Positions 54,080 to 62,631 of a stretch of DNA of 64,000 nt are shown one piece after another; the first letter of the stretch is position 1, and the number at the start of each line of letters is the position of its first letter. The stretch is from the NCBI GenBank assembly GCA_034431315.1, contig DAOUDK010000132.1, forward strand, positions 7,789-71,788, in the 5' to 3' direction. The stretch comes from JAUWOY01 sp034431315. Its GTDB lineage: Bacteria; Chloroflexota; Anaerolineae; VGOG01. The position numbers were made by a program, and so were the translations under genes. The notes below the pieces were generated by a model. The model made no database searches. It was not told the DNA's origin and saw nothing but the letters and a program-made list of their open reading frames with translations.

Positions 54080-54781
54080 ATGGGTAGAATTCGGAGACGG
54101 ACGATAGCTGTCTTGGGGCTTCTCGCCCTCGCGGTGGCAGCCTTACTCATCGGGTACAGACCTCTTCTGTTTTTCTTCGCTGACCGGGCCAGGGTACAGG
54201 AGTTCGTGATGAGGTTTGGGCCCTGGGCTCCCCTTTCAGCCATTTTGCTACACGTGGCCCAGGTGCTCTTGGCCCCCATCCCCGGCCAGGTCATAGATGT
54301 CGTGAACGGCTACCTCTTTGGCGCAGCCTGGGGAACCGTCTATAGCCTGGTCGGGGTGATTGCTGGCTCTAGCCTGGCCATGGCCTTGTCTCGACGCTTC
54401 GGGCGGCCCTGGGCAGAGAGGCTGATCAAAAGAGAAACGCTGGAACGTCTCGATGGCTACTCACGGCAGAGGGGCGCCCTTTTCTTCTTCCTCGTCTTCC
54501 TCTTTCCATTCCTGCCCGACGATGTAGCCTGCTTCCTGGCTGGCCTCACCCTCCTGCCCCTACCTGAGCTAGTTGCATTGGCCGCCATCGGCCGCCTGCC
54601 AGGCATTTTTATAGCCAACTTGGTGGGCGCTAACGCTGCCGCCCTCACTCGAACCCAAATAGCGTTCTTCGCTGCTATCCTGGCCGCCATCGCGCTGGCT
54701 TTCTGGCGCTATCAGGGGAAGGTAGAGGCAGCGATGCTGAAGATAACAGCCTGGCTTACTGATCTCGTACGATCCTCCTAA
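54080..54781 (+). CDS. VTT-domain (TVP38/TMEM64, DedA-like) membrane protein
   Basis: A 233-residue integral membrane protein. After a basic start (MGRIRRR) come several membrane segments and the VTT core (QVIDVVNGYLFGAAWG and ALSRRFGRPWAERLI). A charged RQRGALFFFLVFLFPFLPDD loop follows. Relatives are lipid scramblases or undecaprenyl-phosphate carriers. The ATG at 54080 fits the promoter position and the family length; longer frames from 54044 start inside the promoter. Confidence 0.85.
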   Translation: MGRIRRRTIAVLGLLALAVAALLIGYRPLLFFFADRARVQEFVMRFGPWAPLSAILLHVAQVLLAPIPGQVIDVVNGYLFGAAWGTVYSLVGVIAGSSLAMALSRRFGRPWAERLIKRETLERLDGYSRQRGALFFFLVFLFPFLPDDVACFLAGLTLLPLPELVALAAIGRLPGIFIANLVGANAAALTRTQIAFFAAILAAIALAFWRYQGKVEAAMLKITAWLTDLVRSS

Positions 54782-54782
54782 C

Positions 54783-54811
54783 TTGCTCGCTCTGCCCGAA
54801 AGTGTTATAAT
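54783..54811 (+). promoter_or_regulatory. gatC promoter, TTGCTC-17-TATAAT
   Basis: -35 TTGCTC (54783-54788) and a perfect -10 TATAAT (54806-54811) are 17 bases apart, with a predicted start near 54818. This rules out the earlier ATG-less frame start at 54783 and supports the ATG at 54828. Confidence 0.7.
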
Positions 54812-54827
54812 ACGCCAGGGTGCGAAA

Positions 54828-55148
54828 ATGGATAAAGTCGCTTTGCTTACAGGCCAAGAAACGAAACTGGGCCGCGTCGAAGTGGAGCACATCGCCGAGT
54901 TGGCGAAGCTCAGCTTGACCGACGAGGAGAAGGAGAGGTTCGGGGAGCAGCTCTCAGCCATCTTGGAGTACGCCGAGGTATTACAGCGTTTGGATACCGA
55001 AGCTATCCCCCCCACAGCCACAGTACTCCCCTTGCGGAATGTGATGGCGGCAGACCAGGTCAGGCCCTCTTTCTCCCGCGAAGACATTCTCGCTAATGCA
55101 CCCAAGACCGAGAACGGCTGCTTCAAGGTGCAGGCGATTCTGGAGTGA
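54828..55148 (+). CDS. gatC: Asp/Glu-tRNA amidotransferase subunit C
   Basis: A 106-residue subunit that stabilises the GatCAB complex, which converts misacylated Glu-tRNA(Gln) or Asp-tRNA(Asn) to Gln/Asn-tRNA. The family core (VEHIAELAKLSLTDEEKERF and ILEYAEVLQRLDTE) is clear. The start at 54828 is set by the promoter just upstream. gatA follows only after an inserted MNT-HEPN gene. Confidence 0.93.
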   Translation: MDKVALLTGQETKLGRVEVEHIAELAKLSLTDEEKERFGEQLSAILEYAEVLQRLDTEAIPPTATVLPLRNVMAADQVRPSFSREDILANAPKTENGCFKVQAILE

Positions 55149-55155
55149 ATTATTC

Positions 55156-55941
55156 ATGGCACGAGCGGCGGTAAAAGGGAAACCTATCTCCCATATCTTG
55201 CAGCCTGACGAGCTCCTGGCCGTCGAGGAATTCAAGAGGAGGATCCTGGCCGAGCTGCCTGGCCAGGTTAAAGACATCATCCTCTTTGGTTCGAGGGCGA
55301 GAGGAGAGGCACACCCAGGCTCAGATATAGACCTGCTGGTCGTCGTTGACCGCAGGACGCCAAAGGCGGACGATGTCATCAGCGACATCACGGCTGACAC
55401 TCTCCTGGAGAAGAAGATAGACATCTCAGCCCTCGACTTCACCAGCGAGGAGATAGCTGAATGGTCAGCCATCGGCACCCCGCTGATGCGCAACGTAGCC
55501 AATGAGGGAATCGTATTGAAAGGAGAGCCTATCGTGGTAAGAAAAGGAGATCCAGCTAAGGTAGCGCAAGGGTTTATTGAATCGGCACACGGCCGCCTTC
55601 GTTCTGCCAGAGCCCTACAGGAAATCGGCGAATATGGCAATGCTATATCCCTGGTCTTCTATGCTTTCCTGGACGCTGCCGACGCGGCGCTGGCGGCCCG
55701 CTCTATCCGCACCAAATCCCACGCTGGCACTATCTCCCTCTTAGGCTTGCACTTCATCAAGCCGGGGCTGGTGGACGCCAAGTACAGCCGCTGGTTCAGA
55801 CGAGCCCACAAGTTCCGCCTGCACGCCGACTACGAGCGAAAGCGAGATTTCACGCTTGAGCAGGTGAACGAGGCGATTGACCAGGCGACGGAATTCGTAG
55901 GAGTGATCGAATGCCTGCTGCCGTCTCTGTTGGAGAACTAG
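55156..55941 (+). CDS. single-chain MNT nucleotidyltransferase-HEPN protein
   Basis: A 261-residue fusion. The N-terminal minimal nucleotidyltransferase domain (about 35-120) keeps the active motif GSRARGE (45-51) and DIDLLVV (57-63). The C-terminal HEPN domain (about 140-255) has an Arg/His-rich segment (RRAHKFRLHADYERK) that may hold the RNase Rx4-6H motif. In MNT-HEPN systems the MNT antitoxin adenylylates the HEPN toxin on a separate chain; here both are joined. It lies between gatC and gatA, 7 bases after gatC and one base before gatA, with no SD. Confidence 0.85.
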   Translation: MARAAVKGKPISHILQPDELLAVEEFKRRILAELPGQVKDIILFGSRARGEAHPGSDIDLLVVVDRRTPKADDVISDITADTLLEKKIDISALDFTSEEIAEWSAIGTPLMRNVANEGIVLKGEPIVVRKGDPAKVAQGFIESAHGRLRSARALQEIGEYGNAISLVFYAFLDAADAALAARSIRTKSHAGTISLLGLHFIKPGLVDAKYSRWFRRAHKFRLHADYERKRDFTLEQVNEAIDQATEFVGVIECLLPSLLEN

Positions 55942-55942
55942 C

Positions 55943-57409
55943 TTGAAATTGAATGAGCTGACCATCCACGAAGCCCAGGATCTGTTGAGAAAGGGCGAGA
56001 TTTCGGCCGTCGAACTGACTCAATCCGTTATCGAGCGCATCGTGGAAGTTGATAACCAGGTCAAAGCTTACCTCACCATCACTCCTGAATGGGCCCTGGA
56101 GCAGGCCCAGGAGGCGGATCGGCGACGGGCTGCTGGCGAGGATCACCCCCTCCTGGGCGTGCCTCTGGCCATCAAAGATGTGATCTGCACCAAGGGCGTG
56201 CCGACAACCTGTGGCTCCAGGATCCTGGAGAACTTCGTCCCACCCTATGACGCTACGGTGATCGAGCAGTTGCGCCGGCAGGGCGCGGTCATCCTGGGCA
56301 AGACCAACATGGATGAATTCGCCATGGGCTCCTCCACGGAGAACTCAGCCTTTTTTCCCACCCGCAATCCCTGGGACCTGAGCAGAGTGCCTGGCGGCTC
56401 CAGCGGAGGCAGCGCTGCCGCAATAGCCGCCGACGAGTGCCTGGGCGCTCTGGGTTCTGATACCGGTGGCAGCGTGCGCCAGCCAGCGGCGCTATGCGGT
56501 GTGACGGGTCTCAAGCCCACCTATGGCCGCGTCTCTCGCTATGGTCTGGTGGCCTTCGCCTCCTCGCTGGACCAAATCGGCCCCTTTGGCAAGGACGTGA
56601 CCGATTGCGCCATCATGTTGCAGGCCATTGCCCATTATGACCCCTGCGATTCCACCTCAGTGGATGTCCCCGCCCCCAATTATGCCCAGGCCCTCGTCCC
56701 TGACATCCGAGGAATGAGAGTGGGTGTTCCCAGAGAATACTTTGTCGAGGGTATGCAACCTGGAGTGGAGATAGCGGTGCGAGCAGCCATAGACAAAATA
56801 GCTGACTTGGGCGCAGAAGTGGACGAAGTCTCACTCCCTCATACCGAGTATTCCTTGCCCGCTTACTACCTGATCGCTCCGGCCGAGGCTTCAGCCAACC
56901 TGGCCCGTTACGACGGCGTGAAATACGGCTACTCTCACTCTGACGTGGAGGACGTGTGGGACGCCTACCGCCAGACCCGGCAGAACGGCTTCGGCGCTGA
57001 GGTCAAGAGGCGCATCATGCTGGGCACCTATGCCCTCTCAGCGGGCTACTACGACGCCTACTACCTCAAGGCCCAAAAAGTGCGCACCCTCATCAAGCGG
57101 GATTTCGACCAGGCCTTCAGTGAATTCGACGTGCTGGTAGCTCCTACCTCTCCTACCGTGGCCTTCAAAATCGGCGAGAAGGTGGACGATCCGCTGCAGA
57201 TGTACCTCTCCGACGTCCTCACCCTCTCCCTGAACCTGGCCGGCATCTGTGGCATCTCCATCCCCTGCGGCTTCGCCGACGGCTTGCCAGTGGGCCTACA
57301 GATCATGGGGGATACCTTCGCCGAGGAAACGGTTTTGCGCGTGGCTTATGCTTACGAGCAGGCTACGGAGTGGCACAGGAGGAGGCCGGTATTGTGGCCG
57401 ACAAACTGA
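55943..57409 (+). CDS. gatA: Asp/Glu-tRNA amidotransferase subunit A
   Basis: The glutaminase subunit of GatCAB (488 residues). The amidase Ser-cisSer-Lys triad is complete: Lys78, Ser153 (GGSSGGS) and Ser177 (GSDTGGS), one residue off the Staphylococcus numbering. It releases ammonia from glutamine and channels it to GatB. It starts with TTG directly after the MNT-HEPN stop and overlaps the next gene by 16 bases. Confidence 0.96.
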   Translation: MKLNELTIHEAQDLLRKGEISAVELTQSVIERIVEVDNQVKAYLTITPEWALEQAQEADRRRAAGEDHPLLGVPLAIKDVICTKGVPTTCGSRILENFVPPYDATVIEQLRRQGAVILGKTNMDEFAMGSSTENSAFFPTRNPWDLSRVPGGSSGGSAAAIAADECLGALGSDTGGSVRQPAALCGVTGLKPTYGRVSRYGLVAFASSLDQIGPFGKDVTDCAIMLQAIAHYDPCDSTSVDVPAPNYAQALVPDIRGMRVGVPREYFVEGMQPGVEIAVRAAIDKIADLGAEVDEVSLPHTEYSLPAYYLIAPAEASANLARYDGVKYGYSHSDVEDVWDAYRQTRQNGFGAEVKRRIMLGTYALSAGYYDAYYLKAQKVRTLIKRDFDQAFSEFDVLVAPTSPTVAFKIGEKVDDPLQMYLSDVLTLSLNLAGICGISIPCGFADGLPVGLQIMGDTFAEETVLRVAYAYEQATEWHRRRPVLWPTN

Positions 57410-58071
57410 AGGGGAAGTTCGCTCGTGCCAAGGACAAAGCGGATGCCTATCTAGCACCATATGGTGGACGCAAGCTAGAGGGGCGAATAAAGGTTGATGA
57501 AACGCTGGATAGCCTAGCTGCTCATTGCTATCCAGACATAGTGCTTGTGAAAAGCGCCGATATCGCTGAATCGATCATTGCCCACGAGTGGGTGCACATC
57601 GTTCAGGGAACCTTGGAGTACTTTCGAGGCTTCCGTCTGCTCTATGTTCTGCTGGCCGAAGGCCTGGCTGAGTTCGTGACCAAGGAGCTTTATCCGGACC
57701 ACATAGTCAAGTACCCGGCCGGATATGAACTCGTCGCCACCCTGGTAGCAAACGATCCGGAGGTCATCGGGGAGCTTCTGCAGCTTAACAACCTACCATT
57801 AATCCCTGAAGACGTGGACACCATTCTAGCGAGTGCCCACGTCCCATCCTATTCTCGGGACCTGATAGCCCGTATGGCAGACCGGATTCGGGATAGCATT
57901 CGCACCGCGAACGAGGTCGGCATTGATGACCCCACTTTCGTGACTCTGGGAGAGGAAGTGCGGGCGTGGAAGTTTATCTTGGATCAGCGGTTCGACGGAA
58001 TCTGTGATCATCTGGATGGGGCGATAAGTTCGAGTGGCAATACGTCTTGGATGCCTGTCATGAAACGCTAA
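57394..58071 (+). CDS. putative zinc metalloprotease-like protein (HEWVH motif)
   Basis: A 225-residue protein not assigned to a named family. It shows HEWVH (64-68) followed by LLAEGLAEF (Glu89 and Glu93). This matches the gluzincin layout of HExxH plus a downstream Glu ligand. No signal peptide is seen, so it would act in the cytoplasm. The GTG at 57394 follows AGGAGGAGG; an earlier GTG at 57370 lacks this spacing. It is translationally linked to gatA. An inactive or non-protease role cannot be excluded. Confidence 0.65.
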   Translation: MADKLKGKFARAKDKADAYLAPYGGRKLEGRIKVDETLDSLAAHCYPDIVLVKSADIAESIIAHEWVHIVQGTLEYFRGFRLLYVLLAEGLAEFVTKELYPDHIVKYPAGYELVATLVANDPEVIGELLQLNNLPLIPEDVDTILASAHVPSYSRDLIARMADRIRDSIRTANEVGIDDPTFVTLGEEVRAWKFILDQRFDGICDHLDGAISSSGNTSWMPVMKR

Positions 58072-58105
58072 GGCAACTCCAACCCGTTGGGAGGAAACAA
58101 CGAGC

Positions 58106-58978
58106 ATGAAAATCACTAAAGCCGTCATCGCCGCGGCCGGGCTGGGAACGCGGTTCCTGCCGGCCACCAAAGCCGTGCCCAAGGAGATGCTCCCACTGCT
58201 GGATCGGCCCATCCTCCAACACGTGGTGGAAGAGGCCGTGAACTCAGGCATCACCGACATCGTCTTGGTGACCCGACACGGCAGCCACGCCATCACCGAT
58301 CACTTTGATTCAGCGCCCGAACTGGAACGTGCCCTGGAGGCAACAGGCAAATTACACTACCTGGAAGATGTCAGGCGCGTTTCGCGGTTGGCCAACTTCG
58401 CCTTCGTCCGCCAGGGGGACGATCTGCCCTACGGCAACGGCACTCCAGTGCTGGCGGCCAGCCCCTTCATCAGCAAGGACGAGACTTTCGTCTACATGTT
58501 CGGCGACGACGTCATTGACGCAGACCCGCCCGGCCTGCGGCAGGTGATGGACGCCTACCAGCGCTACCAGCCCGCCGCGGCCATGGCCGCCTACGAGGTT
58601 CCCTGGGAGGAGACCCACCTCTACGGCTGCATCAAACTGAAAGAGAACACGGAAGCTCCCGAAATCGAAAACCTCATCGAGAAGCCCGATCCAGGGAAAG
58701 CCCCCTCCAATCTCATTCAGATCGGGAGGTTCGTCGTTCCCTACGAAATCATCAAGATCCTGGAGGAACAGAAGCTGGGTAAGGGAGGGGAGCTGTGGAT
58801 GGCTGACGCCATGTTGACCCTTGCCCAACGGAAGCGGGTCGTGGCTCAGCCGATCCAAGGGACCTGGTACACCACTGGCGACCCGCTGCGCCTCTTGCAG
58901 ACGTTCATCGCCCTGGCTCTGAAAGACGACCGCATCGGCCCGCAGCTCCGCGAGTATCTCAAGGGACTCAGGCTGTAG
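58106..58978 (+). CDS. galU: UTP-glucose-1-phosphate uridylyltransferase
   Basis: It makes UDP-glucose for glycan and polysaccharide synthesis. The 290-residue protein opens with the nucleotide-binding motif AAGLGTRFLPATKAVPKEML. It keeps MFGDDVID (metal Asp), the YGCIKLK and IEKPDPGKAPSN motifs. Length and order match GalU. A GGGAGG SD is present, near a CCAACCCGTTGGG palindrome (58080-58092). Confidence 0.95.
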   Translation: MKITKAVIAAAGLGTRFLPATKAVPKEMLPLLDRPILQHVVEEAVNSGITDIVLVTRHGSHAITDHFDSAPELERALEATGKLHYLEDVRRVSRLANFAFVRQGDDLPYGNGTPVLAASPFISKDETFVYMFGDDVIDADPPGLRQVMDAYQRYQPAAAMAAYEVPWEETHLYGCIKLKENTEAPEIENLIEKPDPGKAPSNLIQIGRFVVPYEIIKILEEQKLGKGGELWMADAMLTLAQRKRVVAQPIQGTWYTTGDPLRLLQTFIALALKDDRIGPQLREYLKGLRL

Positions 58979-59017
58979 TTTCCTTGGGTTGAGTAGCCGA
59001 AAGCATACCGAAACCAA

Positions 59018-59080
59018 AGAGATTAGATATTGGATATTGGATATTGGAACTTGGCCAATACCCAGTATCCAATATCCAAA
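59018..59080. repeat. ATATTGG tandem and inverted repeat before ald
   Basis: Three ATATTGG-type heptamers (about 59026-59047) face CCAATACCCAGTATCC and CCAATATCCAA (59052-59079). TTGGATATTGG (59030-59040) and CCAATATCCAA (59069-59079) are exact reverse complements. The element fills the leader of ald. Confidence 0.65.
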
Positions 59081-59096
59081 CCAAGGAGGATCAAGG

Positions 59097-60224
59097 ATGA
59101 TCATCGGCGTATCGAAGGAGATAAAGACGGCCGAGAACAGAGTCGGCACGACACCTGCCGGGGCGGACATGCTGGTCAAGGCGGGACACCAGGTCCTCGT
59201 CGAGAAGGGCGCTGGCGAGGGGAGCGGCTTCTCGGACGAGGAGTACAGGCGGACTGGAGCCGAGATCGTGCCAACCGCCGCCGACGCCTGGGGAGCCGAG
59301 ATGGTGCTCAAGGTCAAAGAGCCTATCGAGCCGGAATTCCAATTCTTCCGTGAAGGTCTGCTTTTGTTTACCTATCTTCACCTCGCCAATCCGAAGTTAG
59401 ACACCTTGACCAGGCTACTGATGGAGAAAAAGGTGACAGCCGTGGCTTACGAGACAGTCGAGCTAGCCGACGGCACATTGCCCTTGCTGGAACCCATGAG
59501 CGAAGTGGCCGGCAGGATGTCGGTACAGGTGGCCGCCCATTGCCTGGAAAAGCCCAGCGGCGGACGGGGCAAGCTACTGGGCGGGGTGCCCGGCGTTCTT
59601 CCCTGCACCGTGGTTGTCATAGGAGTTGGCGCCGTAGGGAAAAACGCGGTGGAGATGGCCCTCGGCATGGGGGCCAGCGTCACTGCCATTGACCTCAGAG
59701 TAGATAGGCTCCGCCACCTGAGCGAGATATTTCATGGCAATCTCGTCACTCTGAGCTCGAACCCTCACAGCGTCGCCGAGGCCGTCAAACGCGCCGACGT
59801 CGTGATCGGAGCGGTGCTCGTCGCTGGCGCGAGGGCGCCTCACGTGGTCACGCGGGAGATGGTGAGGAGCATGAGGCCGGGCAGCGTGATCGTTGACGTG
59901 GCCATTGATCAAGGCGGCTGCATTGAGACATCCCGCCCCACCACCCACACCGACCCCATCTATGTCGAAGAGGGTGTGATCCACTACTGTGTAACCAACA
60001 TGCCGGGTGCCGTGCCGCGCACCTCGACCTACGCTTTGACCAACGCCACCTTGCCCTACGCTCTTCGACTGGCCAACCTGGGCTTCGTCGAGGCTGTGAA
60101 GAACGACGCAGCCCTGGCCAAAGGGGTTAACGTCTACAAAGGTAACGTCACCTGCGAGGGGGTGGCCAGCGCCCACGGATTAGAGTGCAAACCGTTGGAG
60201 ATGCTGCTGGAAATTGGAAATTAG
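59097..60224 (+). CDS. ald: alanine dehydrogenase
   Basis: A 375-residue NAD-dependent enzyme that deaminates L-alanine to pyruvate and ammonia or runs in reverse. Catalytic Lys74 (LKVKEP) and His95 (FTYLHLA) match the family numbering exactly. The Rossmann motif (VVIGVGAVGKNAVEMALGMG) is present. The ATG at 59097 follows AAGGAGG; upstream frame is repeat DNA. The last residues (LEIGN) are encoded by a simple repeat that continues past the stop. Confidence 0.95.
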   Translation: MIIGVSKEIKTAENRVGTTPAGADMLVKAGHQVLVEKGAGEGSGFSDEEYRRTGAEIVPTAADAWGAEMVLKVKEPIEPEFQFFREGLLLFTYLHLANPKLDTLTRLLMEKKVTAVAYETVELADGTLPLLEPMSEVAGRMSVQVAAHCLEKPSGGRGKLLGGVPGVLPCTVVVIGVGAVGKNAVEMALGMGASVTAIDLRVDRLRHLSEIFHGNLVTLSSNPHSVAEAVKRADVVIGAVLVAGARAPHVVTREMVRSMRPGSVIVDVAIDQGGCIETSRPTTHTDPIYVEEGVIHYCVTNMPGAVPRTSTYALTNATLPYALRLANLGFVEAVKNDAALAKGVNVYKGNVTCEGVASAHGLECKPLEMLLEIGN

Positions 60225-60242
60225 AAATTAGAAATTAGAAAG
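60208..60242. repeat. GAAATTA heptamer repeat at the end of ald
   Basis: About four to five tandem GAAATTA/GAAATTG units begin inside the ald stop region and continue into the gap before the antitoxin gene. Confidence 0.65.
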
Positions 60243-60271
60243 TTCAGGATGAGAAAAAAGAGGTGATGAAT

Positions 60272-60601
60272 ATGACTACTCTGACTTTAGAATTGCCGAA
60301 GGATTTGCTGAGACTTCTGCAAGAGCGCGCTTCAGAAAGAGGACAGAAGCTACAAGAGGCAGCCCTGCGGATTCTGCAAAGGGAGCTGGCTCTGGAAGCC
60401 AAGAGCGAGCGGGAGCAGGTCATCGAGGTGCTACAAGCTGCAGGGCTAATTCGGCCTTTGAGCGAGGGATTGCGGCAAATAGCAGACCCCACTATCACTC
60501 ATGAAGAGGTCGAAGCTGCCTTTGCAAGAGCAGGTGGGAAGCCCCTTAGCGAGATCATCATCGAGCAAAGGCGAGAAAGACATGAGCGTATTATATCTTG
60601 A
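60272..60601 (+). CDS. VapB-like antitoxin
   Basis: A small protein of 109 residues. Its N-terminal half looks like a ribbon-helix-helix or related DNA-binding part (TTLTLELPKDLLRLLQERA). The C-terminal half would bind and block the PIN toxin. Start choice among GTG 60263, ATG 60266 and ATG 60272 is uncertain; the last has the best distance to AAGAGG. It overlaps the toxin gene by 20 bases. Confidence 0.7.
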   Translation: MTTLTLELPKDLLRLLQERASERGQKLQEAALRILQRELALEAKSEREQVIEVLQAAGLIRPLSEGLRQIADPTITHEEVEAAFARAGGKPLSEIIIEQRRERHERIIS

Positions 60602-61049
60602 TTCCAGCGCGGTGGTGAAGCGCTACAGCTCTGAGCTTGGCAGCGCTTGGGTGAAAGCGATTACCGATGTCCGGGCGGGGCATACCATCATGTTTTCGGA
60701 GATCACTTTGGCTGAAGTCGCGGCTGCTTTCGCTGCGAAAAGCCGCGCTCCACAAGGCCCCAGTGTACGTTGGCGCGATTTAGCTCTGAAGCGCTTCCTA
60801 ACGGATAGCACTGACCAGTATAAGCTGTTAGGAGTGCAGCGCGAGATCATTGATCTGGCTGTGAAACTTACGCAACGCCAAAAGTTGCGCGGTTGCGATG
60901 CCATCCATCTTGCCGCCGCTCTGGCCGCGAACAAGGAGTTGCTTTCTAAGAAGCTACCGCCCCTCACCTTCATCGCCGCTGACGATGATTTGCTAAAGGC
61001 AGCCCAGGCTGAGGGATTGCCCACTGAGAACCCAAACCTGCACCCATAG
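60582..61049 (+). CDS. PIN-domain ribonuclease toxin (VapC-like)
   Basis: A 155-residue PIN nuclease from the ATG at 60582. Its acidic active-site residues are visible in LYLDSSAVVKRY, the Glu of ITLAEVAAAF, and CDAIHLAAAL. VapC toxins cut tRNA or rRNA and are neutralised by the overlapping upstream antitoxin. The pair is inserted between ald and gatB. Confidence 0.88.
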   Translation: MSVLYLDSSAVVKRYSSELGSAWVKAITDVRAGHTIMFSEITLAEVAAAFAAKSRAPQGPSVRWRDLALKRFLTDSTDQYKLLGVQREIIDLAVKLTQRQKLRGCDAIHLAAALAANKELLSKKLPPLTFIAADDDLLKAAQAEGLPTENPNLHP

Positions 61050-61058
61050 GAGAGCGCC

Positions 61059-62483
61059 GTGGATTACGAAGCCGTGATCGGCATGGAAGTCCACGCCCAA
61101 CTGCTGACTGAATCCAAGATGTTCTGCCGCTGCAGCGCGGACTATGCAGCGGCGGAGCCCAATACCCACGTCTGCCCCATCTGCCTGGGGATGCCGGGCG
61201 TGCTGCCGGTCATCAATCAAAAGGCCGTAGAGTACACCATTATGACCGCCCTGGCCCTCAATTGCCAGATCCCTGAGTTCTCCAAATTTGACCGCAAGAA
61301 CTATTTCTATCCCGATCTGCCCAAAGGATACCAGATCTCCCAGTATGACTTACCCCTCTCACGCGATGGCTGGCTGGACATTGAGGTCGGCGGGGAAAGC
61401 AGGCGCATCGGCATCAAGCGGGTGCATCTGGAAGAGGACACAGCTAAACTGGTTCACCCGGACGGGCATAGCCTGGTGGACTTCAACCGCGCCGGCGTGC
61501 CCCTCATGGAGATCGTCAGTCGGCCCGACATCCGTACTCCTGAGGAGGCCCGCCAGTATCTAACCAAGCTGCGCAACATCCTGAGATACCTGGGGGTGAA
61601 CTCAGGCAACATGGAAGAGGGCGCCATGCGCTGCGAGGCCAACATCTCCCTGCGACCGAGGGGCAGGAGTGAGCTTGGCACCAAGGTGGAGGTCAAAAAC
61701 CTCAACAGTTTTCACTCCGTGAAGCTGGCCCTGGAGTACGAGATCGAACGGCAGGCCAATATGCTGGAGGCGGGTGGACGCATCGAGCAAGTGACAATGG
61801 GTTGGGACGAAGCACGAGGCGTCACCGTGGTTCAGCGCAGCAAAGAACACGCCCATGACTACCGCTACTTCCCAGAGCCAGATCTGCCACCCCTCGTCCT
61901 CAGCCGGGAATGGGTGGAGGGAATCAGGGCCAGGTTGCCCGAGCTGCCCGACGCCAGGCGGAACCGCTTCGTGGAGCAGTATGGACTATCCCGCTACGAC
62001 GCCGAGGTGCTGACGGCGGAGAGGCCGGTGGCCGACTACTTTGAATCCTGTGTCCAGGCCTACCCCGATGCCAAAACCGTGGCCAACTGGATCACCGGCG
62101 AGCTCTTTCGTCTTCTCAAAGCCACAGACACAGGGATCGAGGCAGTCAAAATCACTCCCAATGCTTTGGCCGAGCTCCTTACCCTGGTGGAGAAGGATAC
62201 CATCAGCATCAGCATCGCCAAAGACGTTTTCGCCGAGATGTTCGAGATGGGCCGCCCTGCCTCCCAGATCGTCAAGGAGAAGGGTCTGGCTCAGATCAGC
62301 GACGTCGAGGAGCTCTCGCGCCTCGTCGAGCAGGTCATAACTGAAAACCCCGGCCCGGTGGCGGAGTACCTGGGGGGCAAGGAGGCGATACTGCGTTTCC
62401 TGGTCGGCCAGGTGATGAAGGCCACCAGGGGGAAGGCCAACCCTCAATTGGTCACAAAGTTGCTGAAAGAAAAGCTACACTGA
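61059..62483 (+). CDS. gatB: Asp/Glu-tRNA amidotransferase subunit B
   Basis: The tRNA-binding kinase/amidotransferase subunit of GatCAB (474 residues). It opens with YEAVIGMEVHAQLLTESKMFC and holds paired Cys residues (CRC and CPIC) near the zinc site, GMPGVLPVIN and FDRKNYFYPDLPKGYQISQ (here 19 residues). The C-terminal YqeY-like tail contacts tRNA. The GTG start follows AGGAG. It completes the complex with gatC and gatA, which lie about 3.6 kb or more upstream. Confidence 0.96.
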   Translation: MDYEAVIGMEVHAQLLTESKMFCRCSADYAAAEPNTHVCPICLGMPGVLPVINQKAVEYTIMTALALNCQIPEFSKFDRKNYFYPDLPKGYQISQYDLPLSRDGWLDIEVGGESRRIGIKRVHLEEDTAKLVHPDGHSLVDFNRAGVPLMEIVSRPDIRTPEEARQYLTKLRNILRYLGVNSGNMEEGAMRCEANISLRPRGRSELGTKVEVKNLNSFHSVKLALEYEIERQANMLEAGGRIEQVTMGWDEARGVTVVQRSKEHAHDYRYFPEPDLPPLVLSREWVEGIRARLPELPDARRNRFVEQYGLSRYDAEVLTAERPVADYFESCVQAYPDAKTVANWITGELFRLLKATDTGIEAVKITPNALAELLTLVEKDTISISIAKDVFAEMFEMGRPASQIVKEKGLAQISDVEELSRLVEQVITENPGPVAEYLGGKEAILRFLVGQVMKATRGKANPQLVTKLLKEKLH

Positions 62484-62631
62484 AATCGGCGCAACGGTGC
62501 CACAACAGTGAAGTACGTCCATCACAAGGAGGTGATGCCATCGAGTTGTTTTTCAACGACGACAAACGGTGGCCGGGCCTCCCACCGAGCTCAAGTGAGG
62601 CCCAAATACATTCCCCAAAGGAGAAACGAGA

